DNA of 64,000 nucleotides from positions 1 through 64,000 of the forward strand of contig NZ_JNZO01000014.1 in assembly GCF_000717595.1 (NCBI RefSeq), in the 5' to 3' direction. This DNA comes from Streptomyces flavochromogenes (lineage in GTDB: Bacteria; Actinomycetota; Actinomycetes; Streptomycetales; Streptomycetaceae). The position numbers and the translations under genes were made by a program. The notes under the pieces were generated by a model that was not told the DNA's origin, did no database searches, and saw only the letters and a program-made list of their open reading frames with translations. The stretch's first letter is position 1. Every line of letters starts with the position of its first letter. Of this stretch, positions 27,253 through 35,857 are shown in pieces.

Positions 27253-27600
27253 CGTCCCCGGCGGGCCTCTTCGGACCCGCCCGGGCGACGACAAGGCGGC
27301 TGGGGGTCCCCCTGCTCGAAGAGCTCGGGGGAGCGGTGCCGGACGCCGCGAGCCCGGCCTGATCGAGAAGACACGCCCTGGGCGAACCAGAGACCGGAGC
27401 GCCGGTGCCGAGCGGGAGGTACGTCCACGGTGTCGGCCGCCCCCGGGTCGAGTGTCCCGCCGGGCGAGTTCGCGAGGTGTGCCACGCCCGTCACCCTGGC
27501 CGGGCTCCCGGGCGGCCGAAACCGAGTGGCGGTGCCGCCCCTCGACACGTACGCGCGTGGATACTGGGTCGTTGGAGTTCCACGACACGAAAGGGCGGGT
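27253..27600. other. Intergenic interval with a hairpin near its start
   Basis: A GGCGGG stem (27260-27265) pairs with CCCGCC (27276-27281), a likely terminator for the PadR gene. The rest holds no credible gene. The downstream monooxygenase frame is open through part of this interval, but a ribosome site points to 27601 as its start. Confidence 0.45.
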
Positions 27601-28992
27601 ATGGCCGACGACTTGGGGCATCGCGCGACACGTCACGCGGTGGTCATCGGGGGAAGTCTCGCCGGGCTGCTTGCCGCCCGGGTGCTGGCCGAGCACGCGG
27701 AGAGGGTGACGGTCGTCGAGCGCGACCGGCTGCCCGGGGGCCCGGAGGCACGGGCGGGCGTCCCGCAGGGCAGGCACCTGCACGTCCTGATCGCGGGTGG
27801 GCAGCGGGCGCTCGACGAACTGCTCCCGGGGTTCACGGACGAGTTGACCGCGCTCGGGGCGCCCACGGTGGGCGCCCCCGCCGACATGATCCAGTGGCAG
27901 AACGGCAAGTGGTTCCGCCGCACCACCGCCACCACCCACCACTACACCGGCCCGCGCCCCCAGCTGGAATGGCTGGTGCGGCAGCGGGTGCTCGCCGATC
28001 CGCGCATCGAACTGATCGAGGGCACCGAGACCGTGGGCCTGACCGGCGACTCCTCGCGGGTCAGGGGCGTACGGCTGCGCGAGCGGGGCGCGGGGGCCGA
28101 CAGGGAGTCCCGCACCCTGGCCGCCGATCTCGTGGTGGACGCCTCCGGGCGCTCCACGAAGGCAGCCGACTGGCTCGCGGGGATCGGGGCGGAGGCTCCG
28201 CACGAGGAGACCCTGGACACGGGTCTCGCGTACGGCACCCGGGTGTACCGTGCCCCGGACGATGACCCCGGCACCGACGCGACGGGCTACTACATCGTGC
28301 CCAACCCCGCCCAGGTGTACGGCGGTGTCGTACTGCCCCTGGGCGACGGTCAGCACCTGGTGACCCTCTCGGGCTTGCGCGGCGACGAACCGCCCACCGA
28401 GGAGGGCGCGTTCGAGGAGTACGCGAAGCGGCTGCCGCATCCGGTGATCAGCGACTGGCTGGCGCGGGCCGAGCCGGTGTCCCCGGTGTACGGCTTCCGC
28501 AGGACCGCCAACATCCGGCGCCGGTACGACCGTCCGGGCCGCCGCCCGGCCGGCTTCCTCGCGACCGGCGACGCGCTCTGCGCGTTCAACCCCATCTACG
28601 GGCAGGGCATGGCGGTCGCCGCGCTCAGCGCCGTCGCGCTGCGCCGGGCGCTCGCCGACCCGAAGCGCACCGCGACGACCCGTACGGTGCAGCGCGCGCT
28701 CCTCGACGCCTCCCGGCAGGCCTGGGACATCTCGGCGGGCGCAGACAAGAAGATGCCGGGCGCGACGGGTGACGCGGCCCGGCCGGGTCCGATGGACCGG
28801 GTCGTCGGCTGGTACCTGGGCCGGGTGGTGGAGCGGTCCGCGGGTGATCCGGCCGTGGGGGCGTCGTTCCGTGCGGCGATGACCCTGACCGCCCCGCTGA
28901 CGAGCCTGTTCGCCCCGCCGGTGGCGCGGGCGGTGCTCTTCGGGCCGATGGCCGAGACGCCGTCGGGGCCGCCCCTGCGCCGCGACGCGTAG
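27601..28992 (+). CDS. FAD-dependent monooxygenase/oxidoreductase
   Basis: 463 aa. An N-terminal dinucleotide-binding motif (VVIGGSLAGLLAARVLAEHA), the DG-type motif (LVVDASGRSTKAA) and the GD motif (FLATGDALCAFNPIYGQGM) place it among flavin hydroxylases or geranylgeranyl-reductase-like enzymes. AAAGGGCGG lies just before the ATG at 27601. The substrate cannot be read from the sequence; neighbours do not form a pathway. Confidence 0.85.
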   Translation: MADDLGHRATRHAVVIGGSLAGLLAARVLAEHAERVTVVERDRLPGGPEARAGVPQGRHLHVLIAGGQRALDELLPGFTDELTALGAPTVGAPADMIQWQNGKWFRRTTATTHHYTGPRPQLEWLVRQRVLADPRIELIEGTETVGLTGDSSRVRGVRLRERGAGADRESRTLAADLVVDASGRSTKAADWLAGIGAEAPHEETLDTGLAYGTRVYRAPDDDPGTDATGYYIVPNPAQVYGGVVLPLGDGQHLVTLSGLRGDEPPTEEGAFEEYAKRLPHPVISDWLARAEPVSPVYGFRRTANIRRRYDRPGRRPAGFLATGDALCAFNPIYGQGMAVAALSAVALRRALADPKRTATTRTVQRALLDASRQAWDISAGADKKMPGATGDAARPGPMDRVVGWYLGRVVERSAGDPAVGASFRAAMTLTAPLTSLFAPPVARAVLFGPMAETPSGPPLRRDA

Positions 28993-28996
28993 GGGG

Positions 28997-29045
28997 CCTC
29001 CGGGGCCGGGCCGCGGCCGTGGGGCCCGGCCCGGCCACCGGAGGG
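28997..29045. terminator. Hairpin between the convergent monooxygenase and DUF2252 genes
   Basis: CCTCCGG at ~28998 pairs with CCGGAGG ending at 29044, and CGGGCC/GGCCCG pair further in. It is bidirectional in position, between genes that converge. Confidence 0.55.
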
Positions 29046-29092
29046 TGGCAGGGCCTCTTCGGTACGTTCCCTCTCAGCCCCCGGCTTCCTTC

Positions 29093-30433
29093 TCAGGCCC
29101 CCGGCGCGGCCACCACCACCCCGGCGGCTATGGCGCCGCCGAGTGCCGCGTAGTCGTCGGCGTTCTGGTTCGCGTAGGCGAGGGAGAAGTCGGCGACGGC
29201 ACGGTCGAAGACGTCCGAGCCGCCGAGGTAGGCCGCGATCGCGATCCGGTCGCCGGAGCGGGCGTGGGCGCGGGCCAGGGCACGGCCGCAGAGCCTCGCG
29301 TAGTCCCGCAGCATGGCCGGGGACATGGTCTCCACCTCGGCGGAGCCCTTCATGTCGCGCAGCTGGCGCCAGTAGAAGTGGCGTTGCTCGGGTCCCGTCA
29401 TCCAGCCGAGGAAGATGTCGCTGGCGGCCTGGGTCAGGCGCTGCCCGTAGACGACACGGCGCCCCTGGTGGGCGTACGCGCTCGGCTCCAGGTAGGGCTC
29501 GAGGACCGATCTGCCGGCCTCCTTGATCTGGAGGAGGAGCGGGTCTCCGTCGTCCCGCCCTTCGAGGAGAAGGACGAAGCAGCGGGTGCCGACGCTGCCG
29601 ACCCCGACGACCTTGCGAGCGGCTTCGAGGAAGTGGTAGCGGTCGAGGAGCACGCGCCGCTCCTCGGAGAGCGAGCTGCGGTAGTCGTTGAAGATCTTGC
29701 CGAGGGTGACCCGGTCGATGTCCGTGGTCCGTTCGAGGAGCGGCGGGTCGTCGACGAAGTGCCGGACGCCGGTCCCGTCGGTCTCGGTGAGCTTGGCGAG
29801 CGCGTGGAGGCTGGTGCGCCGGCGGGCGCGGGCGAGCCGGTTCTCGAATCGGGCGCGTTCGTCACGGCGTACCAGGGGGACGAGGTCGTCGGCGGCGATC
29901 CGCTCGTACCAGACGGTGAGTTCCCCGAGGTCGGCGAGACGGCGCATGGTGGTCCGGTACGACTCCACGGCGACGAGGGCCGCCCGGCGGGCCTTGGCCC
30001 TGCTGCCGCCGTTCTGGAGGGCGGCGACGGTGATGCTGGCGGCGAGCCTCTTCACGTCCCATTCGAAGGGGCCGGGGAGCGTCTCGTCGAAGTCGTTCAC
30101 ATCGAACAGGAGCGTCCGTTCGGGTGAGGCGTAGACCCCGAAGTTGAGGAGGTGGGCGTCGCCGCAGAGCTGGACGGTGAGTCCGGTGTGGCTCTGGGCG
30201 GCGAGGTCGGCGGCCATGACGGCGGCGGCGCCGCGGAGGAAGGCGAAGGGGGAGGCCGCCATCCGGCCGTACCGGAGGGGTGCGAGGTCGGGCAGCCGGT
30301 CCACGGCCTGGCGTTCGAGCACGTCGATGGGGTCGGGGCGCTGGGAGCTGGGTATCCAGCGGCCGTGGGAGGAACGGGGGACGTGCTTGCGGGCCGCCCT
30401 GCCTCGTTCGGCACGCTCCGACGGTGTCGTCAT
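29093..30433 (-). CDS. DUF2252 family protein
   Basis: 446 aa. The N-terminal region MTTPSERAERGRAARKHVPR, the AASPFAFLRGAAAVMA box, the CGDAHLLNFGVYASPER motif and DVNDFDETLPGPFEWD are the signatures of DUF2252. The GDxHxxN and D-x-D-like residues recall protein-kinase/aminoglycoside-phosphotransferase catalytic loops, so an ATP-dependent phosphotransferase role is possible but unproven. Divergent from the GntR regulator. Confidence 0.9.
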   Translation of the reverse strand: MTTPSERAERGRAARKHVPRSSHGRWIPSSQRPDPIDVLERQAVDRLPDLAPLRYGRMAASPFAFLRGAAAVMAADLAAQSHTGLTVQLCGDAHLLNFGVYASPERTLLFDVNDFDETLPGPFEWDVKRLAASITVAALQNGGSRAKARRAALVAVESYRTTMRRLADLGELTVWYERIAADDLVPLVRRDERARFENRLARARRRTSLHALAKLTETDGTGVRHFVDDPPLLERTTDIDRVTLGKIFNDYRSSLSEERRVLLDRYHFLEAARKVVGVGSVGTRCFVLLLEGRDDGDPLLLQIKEAGRSVLEPYLEPSAYAHQGRRVVYGQRLTQAASDIFLGWMTGPEQRHFYWRQLRDMKGSAEVETMSPAMLRDYARLCGRALARAHARSGDRIAIAAYLGGSDVFDRAVADFSLAYANQNADDYAALGGAIAAGVVVAAPGA

Positions 30434-30542
30434 CCGGCCTCACCCGCCTCATCCGCGGTCACGGTCCCGTCCCCGTCACCTGGTACCTCATTACAAGGTG
30501 ACTCGCTCGTTTCGGCCACTCTGCCGGGCAGCCCTGGCAAAA

Positions 30543-30570
30543 TGGTTTAGACCAATGATAGGAATTGGTC
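30543..30570. promoter_or_regulatory. DasR/HutC-like operator and overlapping inverted repeat upstream of the GntR gene
   Basis: TGGTTTAGACCA (30543-30554) matches the palindrome TGGTCTAGACCA of DasR-type dre sites at 11 of 12 positions. A second, overlapping repeat pairs ACCAAT (30551-30556) with ATTGGT (30564-30569). It lies 48-75 bp before the GntR ATG, in the interval also serving the divergent DUF2252 gene. Confidence 0.65.
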
Positions 30571-30617
30571 ACCCGCACGACCCATGCGGTCACGCTGAGC
30601 GAAGAGAGGGTTTGATC

Positions 30618-31376
30618 ATGGCCGAGCCCGAATCCGAGGCGGCGGCAGACGCGCCGCTCTATCTCCGGGTCGCCGCCGCGCTGCGCGAGGACCTCGCCCA
30701 CCGCCGCATCCCCCCCGGCAGCAGGCTCCCTTCAGAACGATCCCTGTCCCAGCGCTACCACGTCAACCGTCAGACGGTACGCAGTGCGCTCCAACTCCTG
30801 CGGGAAGAACGGCTCGTGGTGACCGACCGGCGCGGCACCTTCGCCGCCTCCGGAGCCGAGGGCGGGGGCGAACCCGTCGCCCCGGCCCTGACGGCCCGCC
30901 GGCCGACGTTCCCGGGCGGTCCCCGCGCGGCCGAGGCACTGGTACGGGCCTCGCTCACCTGGGAGCCGCCGCCCACTCCGCTGACGACGCGGCTCCTGCT
31001 GACGCCGGGCGAGCCGACGCTGGTGCACCGGCACGTGGTGCTCGGGCCGCACGGAACGGCGCTCCAGCGGGCGGTGTCGTGGTTCTCGCGGCCCGCACTC
31101 ACCGAGATCCCCCAACTCGCGCGCTACCGGCGGGGGCGGGACTGGCGCCAGCAGCCCGATCTCCGGCTGCTGTACCACTGGATGCACCAGGCGGGCCTGC
31201 GGGTCACCCACCGGGAGTCGGTCGGCGTGCCGGGACCGGCCACGACGACGGCCGGCGGCGCGGCCCGGCTGATCGTCCACCGGGTGGTGAGCGATCAGCA
31301 CGGGCACGCGCTGGAGATCACGGACATCGACTTCTCGGCCCAGTCGGCGGCCTGGACGTACGAGTTCAGCGCCTGA
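30618..31376 (+). CDS. GntR-family (HutC-type) transcriptional regulator
   Basis: 252 aa. The N-terminal GntR winged helix is complete (PLYLRVAAALREDLAHRRIP, PSERSLSQRYHVNRQTVRSA). The C-terminal ~150 residues resemble a UTRA ligand domain (LVHRHVVLGPHGTALQRAVS), but it is somewhat divergent. The probable operator directly upstream implies autoregulation. It may also regulate the divergent DUF2252 gene. Confidence 0.88.
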   Translation: MAEPESEAAADAPLYLRVAAALREDLAHRRIPPGSRLPSERSLSQRYHVNRQTVRSALQLLREERLVVTDRRGTFAASGAEGGGEPVAPALTARRPTFPGGPRAAEALVRASLTWEPPPTPLTTRLLLTPGEPTLVHRHVVLGPHGTALQRAVSWFSRPALTEIPQLARYRRGRDWRQQPDLRLLYHWMHQAGLRVTHRESVGVPGPATTTAGGAARLIVHRVVSDQHGHALEITDIDFSAQSAAWTYEFSA

Positions 31377-31383
31377 GGGGCGG

Positions 31384-31418
31384 GCCGGTTCCTGTCCGGT
31401 ACGGGGACAGGAACCGGC
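31384..31418. terminator. Hairpin terminator after the GntR gene
   Basis: A perfect 14-bp stem: GCCGGTTCCTGTCC (31384-31397) with GGACAGGAACCGGC (31405-31418), 7-nt loop. It lies between the convergent GntR and APC permease genes and may serve both. Confidence 0.8.
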
Positions 31419-31489
31419 TCTCCCGTCACGGGACCCGGCTCACCCCTGCCGTCCGGCTCCCGGGCCACGACGGCTCCTGGGCAGCTCCG

Positions 31490-33025
31490 TCAGATGATGC
31501 CCTCCGAGATCTCCGCCTCCTCGCGGGCGTTACCGTACGTCGTCGGGGTGCCGTACGAGCGCCGGGCCACGTACCACCAGACGCTGGCCAGGACGAGCAC
31601 GGCGGCCAGCGCGATCACGGCGTAGTTCATGGTGTCGACCGTCACCGGGGACTTCTGCGGCAGGCAGAACAGCACGGTCACGAACGCCACCCAGACGACG
31701 GCGGTCCAGCCGATCGGCTTGCTCCAGCGGCCCAGGCTCCACGGGCCGGGCGTGAACCGGTTCCCGGCGCGCAGTCGCAGATAGATCGGGATGGCGTAGG
31801 CGGGCGTGATGCCGATGACGTTGATCGCGGTGACGGCGCCGTAGGCGGTGGCGGAGTACAGCGAGGGAAGGGCGAGCACCGCGGCCACGGCCACGGCGAG
31901 CCAGACCGCCGGGACCGGGGTCTGGGTGCGGCCGCTGACCTTGCGCCAGATCGCCGAGCCGGGGAGGGCGTTGTCGCGGCTGAAGGCGAAGACCATGCGG
32001 CTGGCGGCGGCCACCTCGGCGTTGCCGCAGAAGAGCTGGGCGACGATGACGACGAGGAGCAGGGCGGTGGCTCCGCCGCTGCCGAGCGCGTCCAGGAAGA
32101 TCTGGGCGGGCGGGACGCCCGTGGCGCTGTTCTGCGTGGCGGTGTAGTCCTGGATGGCGAAGCTCAGCCCGGCGAGCAGGGCGAATCCGGCGAGCCAGGA
32201 GACCCAGATGGCCCGCACGATGCCCTTGGAGGCGGCGACGGACGCGTTGGACGTCTCTTCGGAGAGGTGGGCCGAGGCGTCGTAGCCGGAGAACGTGTAC
32301 TGGGCGAGGAGCAGGCCGATCGCGGCGACGTAGAAGGGATTGGCCCACCCGGTGTCGTTGACGAACTCGGTGAACACGAAGTCGACGGACTGGTGCCGGT
32401 CGGGGATGAACGCGAGGGCGCCGACGATGATCGCCACGCCCGCGAGGTGCCACCAGACGCTGATCGAGTTGAGCACGCTGACCAGGCGGACGCCGAAGAG
32501 GTTCAGGACGGCGTGGAGCAGCAGGATCGCGAGGAATATCAGGAAGGTGGAGCCCGCGGTGGGCTCGAATCCCCACTGGAGGTTGAGGAAGGCTCCGGTG
32601 AAGAGCGCGGCGCCGTAGTCGATGCCCGCGATGGCGCCGAGGAGACCGAGCAGATTCAGCCAGCCGGTGTACCAGCCCCAGCGACGTCCGCCGAGCCGGT
32701 CGGCCATGTAGTAGAGGGCGCCGGAGGTCGGGTAGGCGCTGGTGACCTCGGCGAGGGCGAGGCCCACGCACAGCACGAAGAGACCGACGCCGACCCAGCC
32801 CCAGAGCATGACGGCGGGGCCGCCGGTGCCCATGCCGAAGCCGTACAGGGTCATGCATCCGGAGAGGACGGAGATCACCGAGAAGCTGATCGCGAAGTTG
32901 CCGAATCCGCCCATGCGGCGGGCGAGGACGGGCTGGTAGCCGAGCTCTCTCAGCCGCGCCTCCTCGTCCTGGGCCGGGGGTGGCTTGCGCAGCGCTTCGG
33001 TGGGGTCGGGGGCGGTGCGGGACAT
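31490..33025 (-). CDS. APC-superfamily amino-acid/amine permease
   Basis: 511 aa with about 12 hydrophobic helices. The first consensus segment (RRMGGFGNFAISFSVISVLS) and the EVTSAYPTSGALYYMA motif place it in the amino acid/choline transporter (ACT) branch that carries GABA or choline-type substrates. Secondary transport by proton or exchange is expected. The substrate is not determined; no catabolic gene is adjacent. It ends near a shared terminator. Confidence 0.9.
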   Translation of the reverse strand: MSRTAPDPTEALRKPPPAQDEEARLRELGYQPVLARRMGGFGNFAISFSVISVLSGCMTLYGFGMGTGGPAVMLWGWVGVGLFVLCVGLALAEVTSAYPTSGALYYMADRLGGRRWGWYTGWLNLLGLLGAIAGIDYGAALFTGAFLNLQWGFEPTAGSTFLIFLAILLLHAVLNLFGVRLVSVLNSISVWWHLAGVAIIVGALAFIPDRHQSVDFVFTEFVNDTGWANPFYVAAIGLLLAQYTFSGYDASAHLSEETSNASVAASKGIVRAIWVSWLAGFALLAGLSFAIQDYTATQNSATGVPPAQIFLDALGSGGATALLLVVIVAQLFCGNAEVAAASRMVFAFSRDNALPGSAIWRKVSGRTQTPVPAVWLAVAVAAVLALPSLYSATAYGAVTAINVIGITPAYAIPIYLRLRAGNRFTPGPWSLGRWSKPIGWTAVVWVAFVTVLFCLPQKSPVTVDTMNYAVIALAAVLVLASVWWYVARRSYGTPTTYGNAREEAEISEGII

Positions 33026-33098
33026 GCGTTCCTCCGGGGACGGGGGGTGAGCGGGCTCGGGGGGTGCGGGGGGACGGGATGGGACGCGGGAACGGGCC

Positions 33099-34073
33099 TC
33101 AGCCGCTGAGACAGCGGGCGCGGGCCCGCAGGAAGACCTCTTCGGCGAGCACGCGGTCGTCCGGATGAGGGGTCCGGTACGCCCACGGCAGGGTCGTGTA
33201 GTACGGGCCGAGCGATTCGAAGACCCGGGCCGCGTCGGTGAAGCGGAGGGCTCCGAAGAGGGCGTGCGCCAGGTGGTTGAGGTCGAGCAGGGAGGCCTCG
33301 TCGGTGGCGCAGAAGAGGAACCAGGTGTCGAGGGCGCGTTGGGCTTCGCGGACGGCGTCCTCGGCGACCCAGTGGAGGTCGAGGGCCCGCTCGTGGCCGC
33401 GCTCGCGCCGGTAGCGCTCGACGCGCACGTACAGCGGGAGGACGTGCAGGGCGGAGCCGACGGGTGCCGCAGAGGCGGCCCAGTGCGAGTAGTTGACGGC
33501 CTCGGAGAGCGGTCCCGGGCGTCGGGCGTACACGAACTGGAGCATGCGGTGGTGCGCCTCGCGGTTGTGCGGGTCGCGCTTCTCCGCCTCGGCGAGCAGG
33601 CCCCAGGGGCCGGGCGGCAGCATGGGGGCCGGCGGGGACAGCCGGTGCTCCTCCATGCGCTGTCGGCCGTCGAGGGCGGCGAGGGCGATCAGGCCGACCC
33701 AGGGCACCGGGTCGTCGGGGGCCAGATCGGCGGCCTCCCGGCACGCGGTCCAGGCTTCCTGCCAGAGCTCCCGGGTGCGGGCGTGGCCGGCGCGGTGCGC
33801 GCGTACGGCCCGCTCGACGGTCACGCGGCTGTGCATCACGGTGGCGGCGAGGCTCCCGGGCTGTTCGGTCCGCCACATGTGGACGACGTCGGTGCCCGCG
33901 GCGACGGCCGCGAGGACCTGGGTGCGGCGGGTCCAGCCGTCCCAGCCCCTCGTCTCGTCGAGGAGCCGCGCCATCGCCACCCAGCGTCCGGTGCGTAAGT
34001 CCTGGACGGCGTTGCGCAGGGCGTGGTCGTGGCCCGCGGGGTGGTAGACGGGTCTGAAGCCGTGTCCGGCCAT
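33099..34073 (-). CDS. Helical, TPR-like protein of unknown function
   Basis: 324 aa, not assigned to a named family. Residues after ~40 are mostly amphipathic helices with TPR-like spacing (WQEAWTACREAADLAPDDPV, LLAEAEKRDPHNREAHHRML). I chose ATG 34073 because the TGA of a 9-codon leader ORF with its own GAGG ribosome site overlaps it as TGATG. The longer 379-aa frame runs into promoter DNA. The gene is divergent from the glycerol kinase operon and shares a palindrome type with it, so co-regulation is likely. Confidence 0.7.
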   Translation of the reverse strand: MAGHGFRPVYHPAGHDHALRNAVQDLRTGRWVAMARLLDETRGWDGWTRRTQVLAAVAAGTDVVHMWRTEQPGSLAATVMHSRVTVERAVRAHRAGHARTRELWQEAWTACREAADLAPDDPVPWVGLIALAALDGRQRMEEHRLSPPAPMLPPGPWGLLAEAEKRDPHNREAHHRMLQFVYARRPGPLSEAVNYSHWAASAAPVGSALHVLPLYVRVERYRRERGHERALDLHWVAEDAVREAQRALDTWFLFCATDEASLLDLNHLAHALFGALRFTDAARVFESLGPYYTTLPWAYRTPHPDDRVLAEEVFLRARARCLSG

Positions 34074-34102
34074 CAGGGGGTGGTGCGTGGTGTGGATGAC
34101 AT
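34073..34102 (-). CDS. Nine-residue leader peptide coupled to the TPR-like gene
   Basis: ATG at 34102 after GAGG opens an ORF MSSTPRTTP whose TGA overlaps the next ATG (TGATG). Its function is probably translational coupling, giving the downstream gene, which has no ribosome site of its own, ribosome access. Thr/Pro richness does not point to a specific attenuator amino acid. Confidence 0.5.
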   Translation of the reverse strand: MSSTPRTTP

Positions 34103-34157
34103 GGGTCCTCGGTGGATGGAAGGGGGTGGTCAGTCCCCCGGCGGGCGTCCCGGCCGT

Positions 34158-34172
34158 TGATCGGCGATCACT
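34158..34172. promoter_or_regulatory. Palindrome TGATCGGCGATCA on the TPR-gene side of the divergent promoter
   Basis: A perfect 13-bp palindrome followed by CT, 56 bp upstream of the leader ATG (minus strand). It is nearly identical to the site at 34334-34349 on the kinase side. Confidence 0.6.
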
Positions 34173-34248
34173 ATAGAGGGCTCTGGATCCGACCGGTCCA
34201 CTTTCTTTCGTGACAGTAATTATCAAGCCAACGACCAAATTTGACTCA

Positions 34249-34276
34249 CCGTCAGGTTCGGATGCAGACCTGACGG
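34249..34276. promoter_or_regulatory. 9-bp perfect inverted repeat in the divergent promoter
   Basis: CCGTCAGGT (34249-34257) and ACCTGACGG (34268-34276) flank a 10-nt spacer, about 100 bp before the kinase ATG. It could be an operator or an early mRNA hairpin. Confidence 0.5.
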
Positions 34277-34333
34277 GATCACCCGCCGGGGCTTGACGGA
34301 GCGCCGCGACGACGGCACCCTGACCCTTTTCGG

Positions 34334-34349
34334 TGATCGGATGATCACT
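34334..34349. promoter_or_regulatory. Palindrome TGATCGGATGATCA on the kinase side
   Basis: GTGATC and GATCAC (34333-34348) form a perfect inverted repeat around GGAT, ending 27 bp before the kinase ATG. It shares TGATCGG and GATCACT with the site at 34158-34172, with one extra spacer base. Confidence 0.6.
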
Positions 34350-34375
34350 GAAAGTCCAGGGACAGGAGCAGCGCG

Positions 34376-35857
34376 ATGACGGGCGGCCCGGTACTCGCCG
34401 TCGACCAGGGCACCTCGGGCACCAAGGCCCTCGTCGTCTGCCCCGAGCGCGGAGTCGTCGGCACCGGTACGGCTCCCGTACGGCCCCGGTACCTGCCGGG
34501 CGGCCTCGTCGAGGTCGACCCGCGTGAGCTGTACGACTCCGTGGTCACCGCGGGCCGCGCGGCGCTCGCCGAGGCCGGTACGACGGTCGTCGCCGTGGGT
34601 CTCGCCAATCAGGGCGAGACCGTCCTCGCGTGGGACCCCGCCACCGGCGAGCCGCTCACCGACGCCCTGGTCTGGCAGGACCGCCGAGCGGCCTCCGTCT
34701 GCTCCGAACTCGATTCGCACGCAGAGCAGTTGCGGCATCTGACGGGCCTCCCCCTCGACCCCTACTTCGCCGCCCCCAAGATGGCCTGGATCCGCCGCCA
34801 CGCCACCGGCGCAGGCGTCGTGACCACCAGCGACGCCTGGCTCGTCCACCGGCTGACCGGCGCCTTCGTCACCGACGCGGCGACCGCGGGACGGACCGGA
34901 CTGCTCGACCTCGACAGCGTCGCCTGGTCTCAGACCGCCCTCGACCTGTACGGCCTCGGCGGCGAACGTCTCCCCCGGGTCGTGGACTGCGACGCGCCCG
35001 TCGGCACCACCACCGCCTTCGGCCCGACGCTGCCGCTCACCGGCCTGCTGGTCGACCAGCAGGCGGCGCTGCTCACCCAGAGCGCCGACGACCCGGCCGC
35101 TGCCAAGTGCACGTACGGCACCGGCGCCTTCCTCCTCGCGCAGACCGGCCCCGCACCCCGGCGCGCGTCCTCGGGGCTGGTCAGCTGTGTCGCCTGGCGG
35201 CTCGGCGGACAGGTCGCCCACTGTCTGGACGGCCAGGTGTACACCGTGGCCTCCGCCGTGCGGTGGCTCACCGACCTCGGCGTCATCGGCGGGGCGGCCG
35301 AGATCGACCCGGTCGGCGGAGGGGTCCCGAACTCCGGCGGCGTCACCTTCGTGCCCGCGCTCGCGGGACTCGCCGCGCCCTGGTGGCGGGGCGACGTGCG
35401 CGGCTCGCTCACCGGGCTCGGCCTGGACACCACGCCGGGCCATCTGGTCCGCGCCCTGTGCGAGGGCATCGCCGCGCAGGTCGTGGACCTCGCCTCGGCC
35501 GTCGCGTCGGACCGGGGCGCACCGCTGACCTCGCTGCGCGCCGACGGCGGCCTCACCCGGTCCGCGCTGCTCATGCAGACGCAGGCGGACCTCCTCCAAC
35601 TGCCGGTCGAGGTCTCGTCGCTGCCGGACGCGACAGCGCTCGGTGTCGGCGCGGTGGCCCGGCTCGGACACGACCGGACTCTCACCCTCCGCGAGGCCGT
35701 ACCGGAGTGGAAGCCCTCGGCCGTGTACGAACCCCGGATCTCGGGCGACGAGGCGGACACGCGCCTCGCGCGGTTCCGGGGCGAGGTGGCGGCGCTGGTC
35801 GAGCGGGCGGGGTCGGGCTCCGGGGTCCCGACGCGCGAGGGCTCCGGCTCCTCATGA
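34376..35857 (+). CDS. FGGY-family carbohydrate kinase, glycerol-kinase-like
   Basis: 493 aa. The N-terminal phosphate-binding motif VLAVDQGTSGTKALVV, then NQGETVLAW, TDALVWQDRR, the metal/substrate segment GLLVDQQAALL and the ATP-loop YGTGAFLL place it in the FGGY sugar-kinase fold close to glycerol kinases. It would phosphorylate glycerol or a related polyol. AGGAG lies just before ATG 34376. Its stop overlaps the next gene, a glycerol-3-phosphate-dehydrogenase-like protein, which supports glycerol as substrate. The C terminus has a Gly/Ser-rich tail. Confidence 0.88.
   Translation: MTGGPVLAVDQGTSGTKALVVCPERGVVGTGTAPVRPRYLPGGLVEVDPRELYDSVVTAGRAALAEAGTTVVAVGLANQGETVLAWDPATGEPLTDALVWQDRRAASVCSELDSHAEQLRHLTGLPLDPYFAAPKMAWIRRHATGAGVVTTSDAWLVHRLTGAFVTDAATAGRTGLLDLDSVAWSQTALDLYGLGGERLPRVVDCDAPVGTTTAFGPTLPLTGLLVDQQAALLTQSADDPAAAKCTYGTGAFLLAQTGPAPRRASSGLVSCVAWRLGGQVAHCLDGQVYTVASAVRWLTDLGVIGGAAEIDPVGGGVPNSGGVTFVPALAGLAAPWWRGDVRGSLTGLGLDTTPGHLVRALCEGIAAQVVDLASAVASDRGAPLTSLRADGGLTRSALLMQTQADLLQLPVEVSSLPDATALGVGAVARLGHDRTLTLREAVPEWKPSAVYEPRISGDEADTRLARFRGEVAALVERAGSGSGVPTREGSGSS

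Noticed and set aside
27430..27600. N-terminal extension of the FAD monooxygenase
   Set aside because: The extension has no homology-like features and AAAGGGCGG marks the ATG at 27601.
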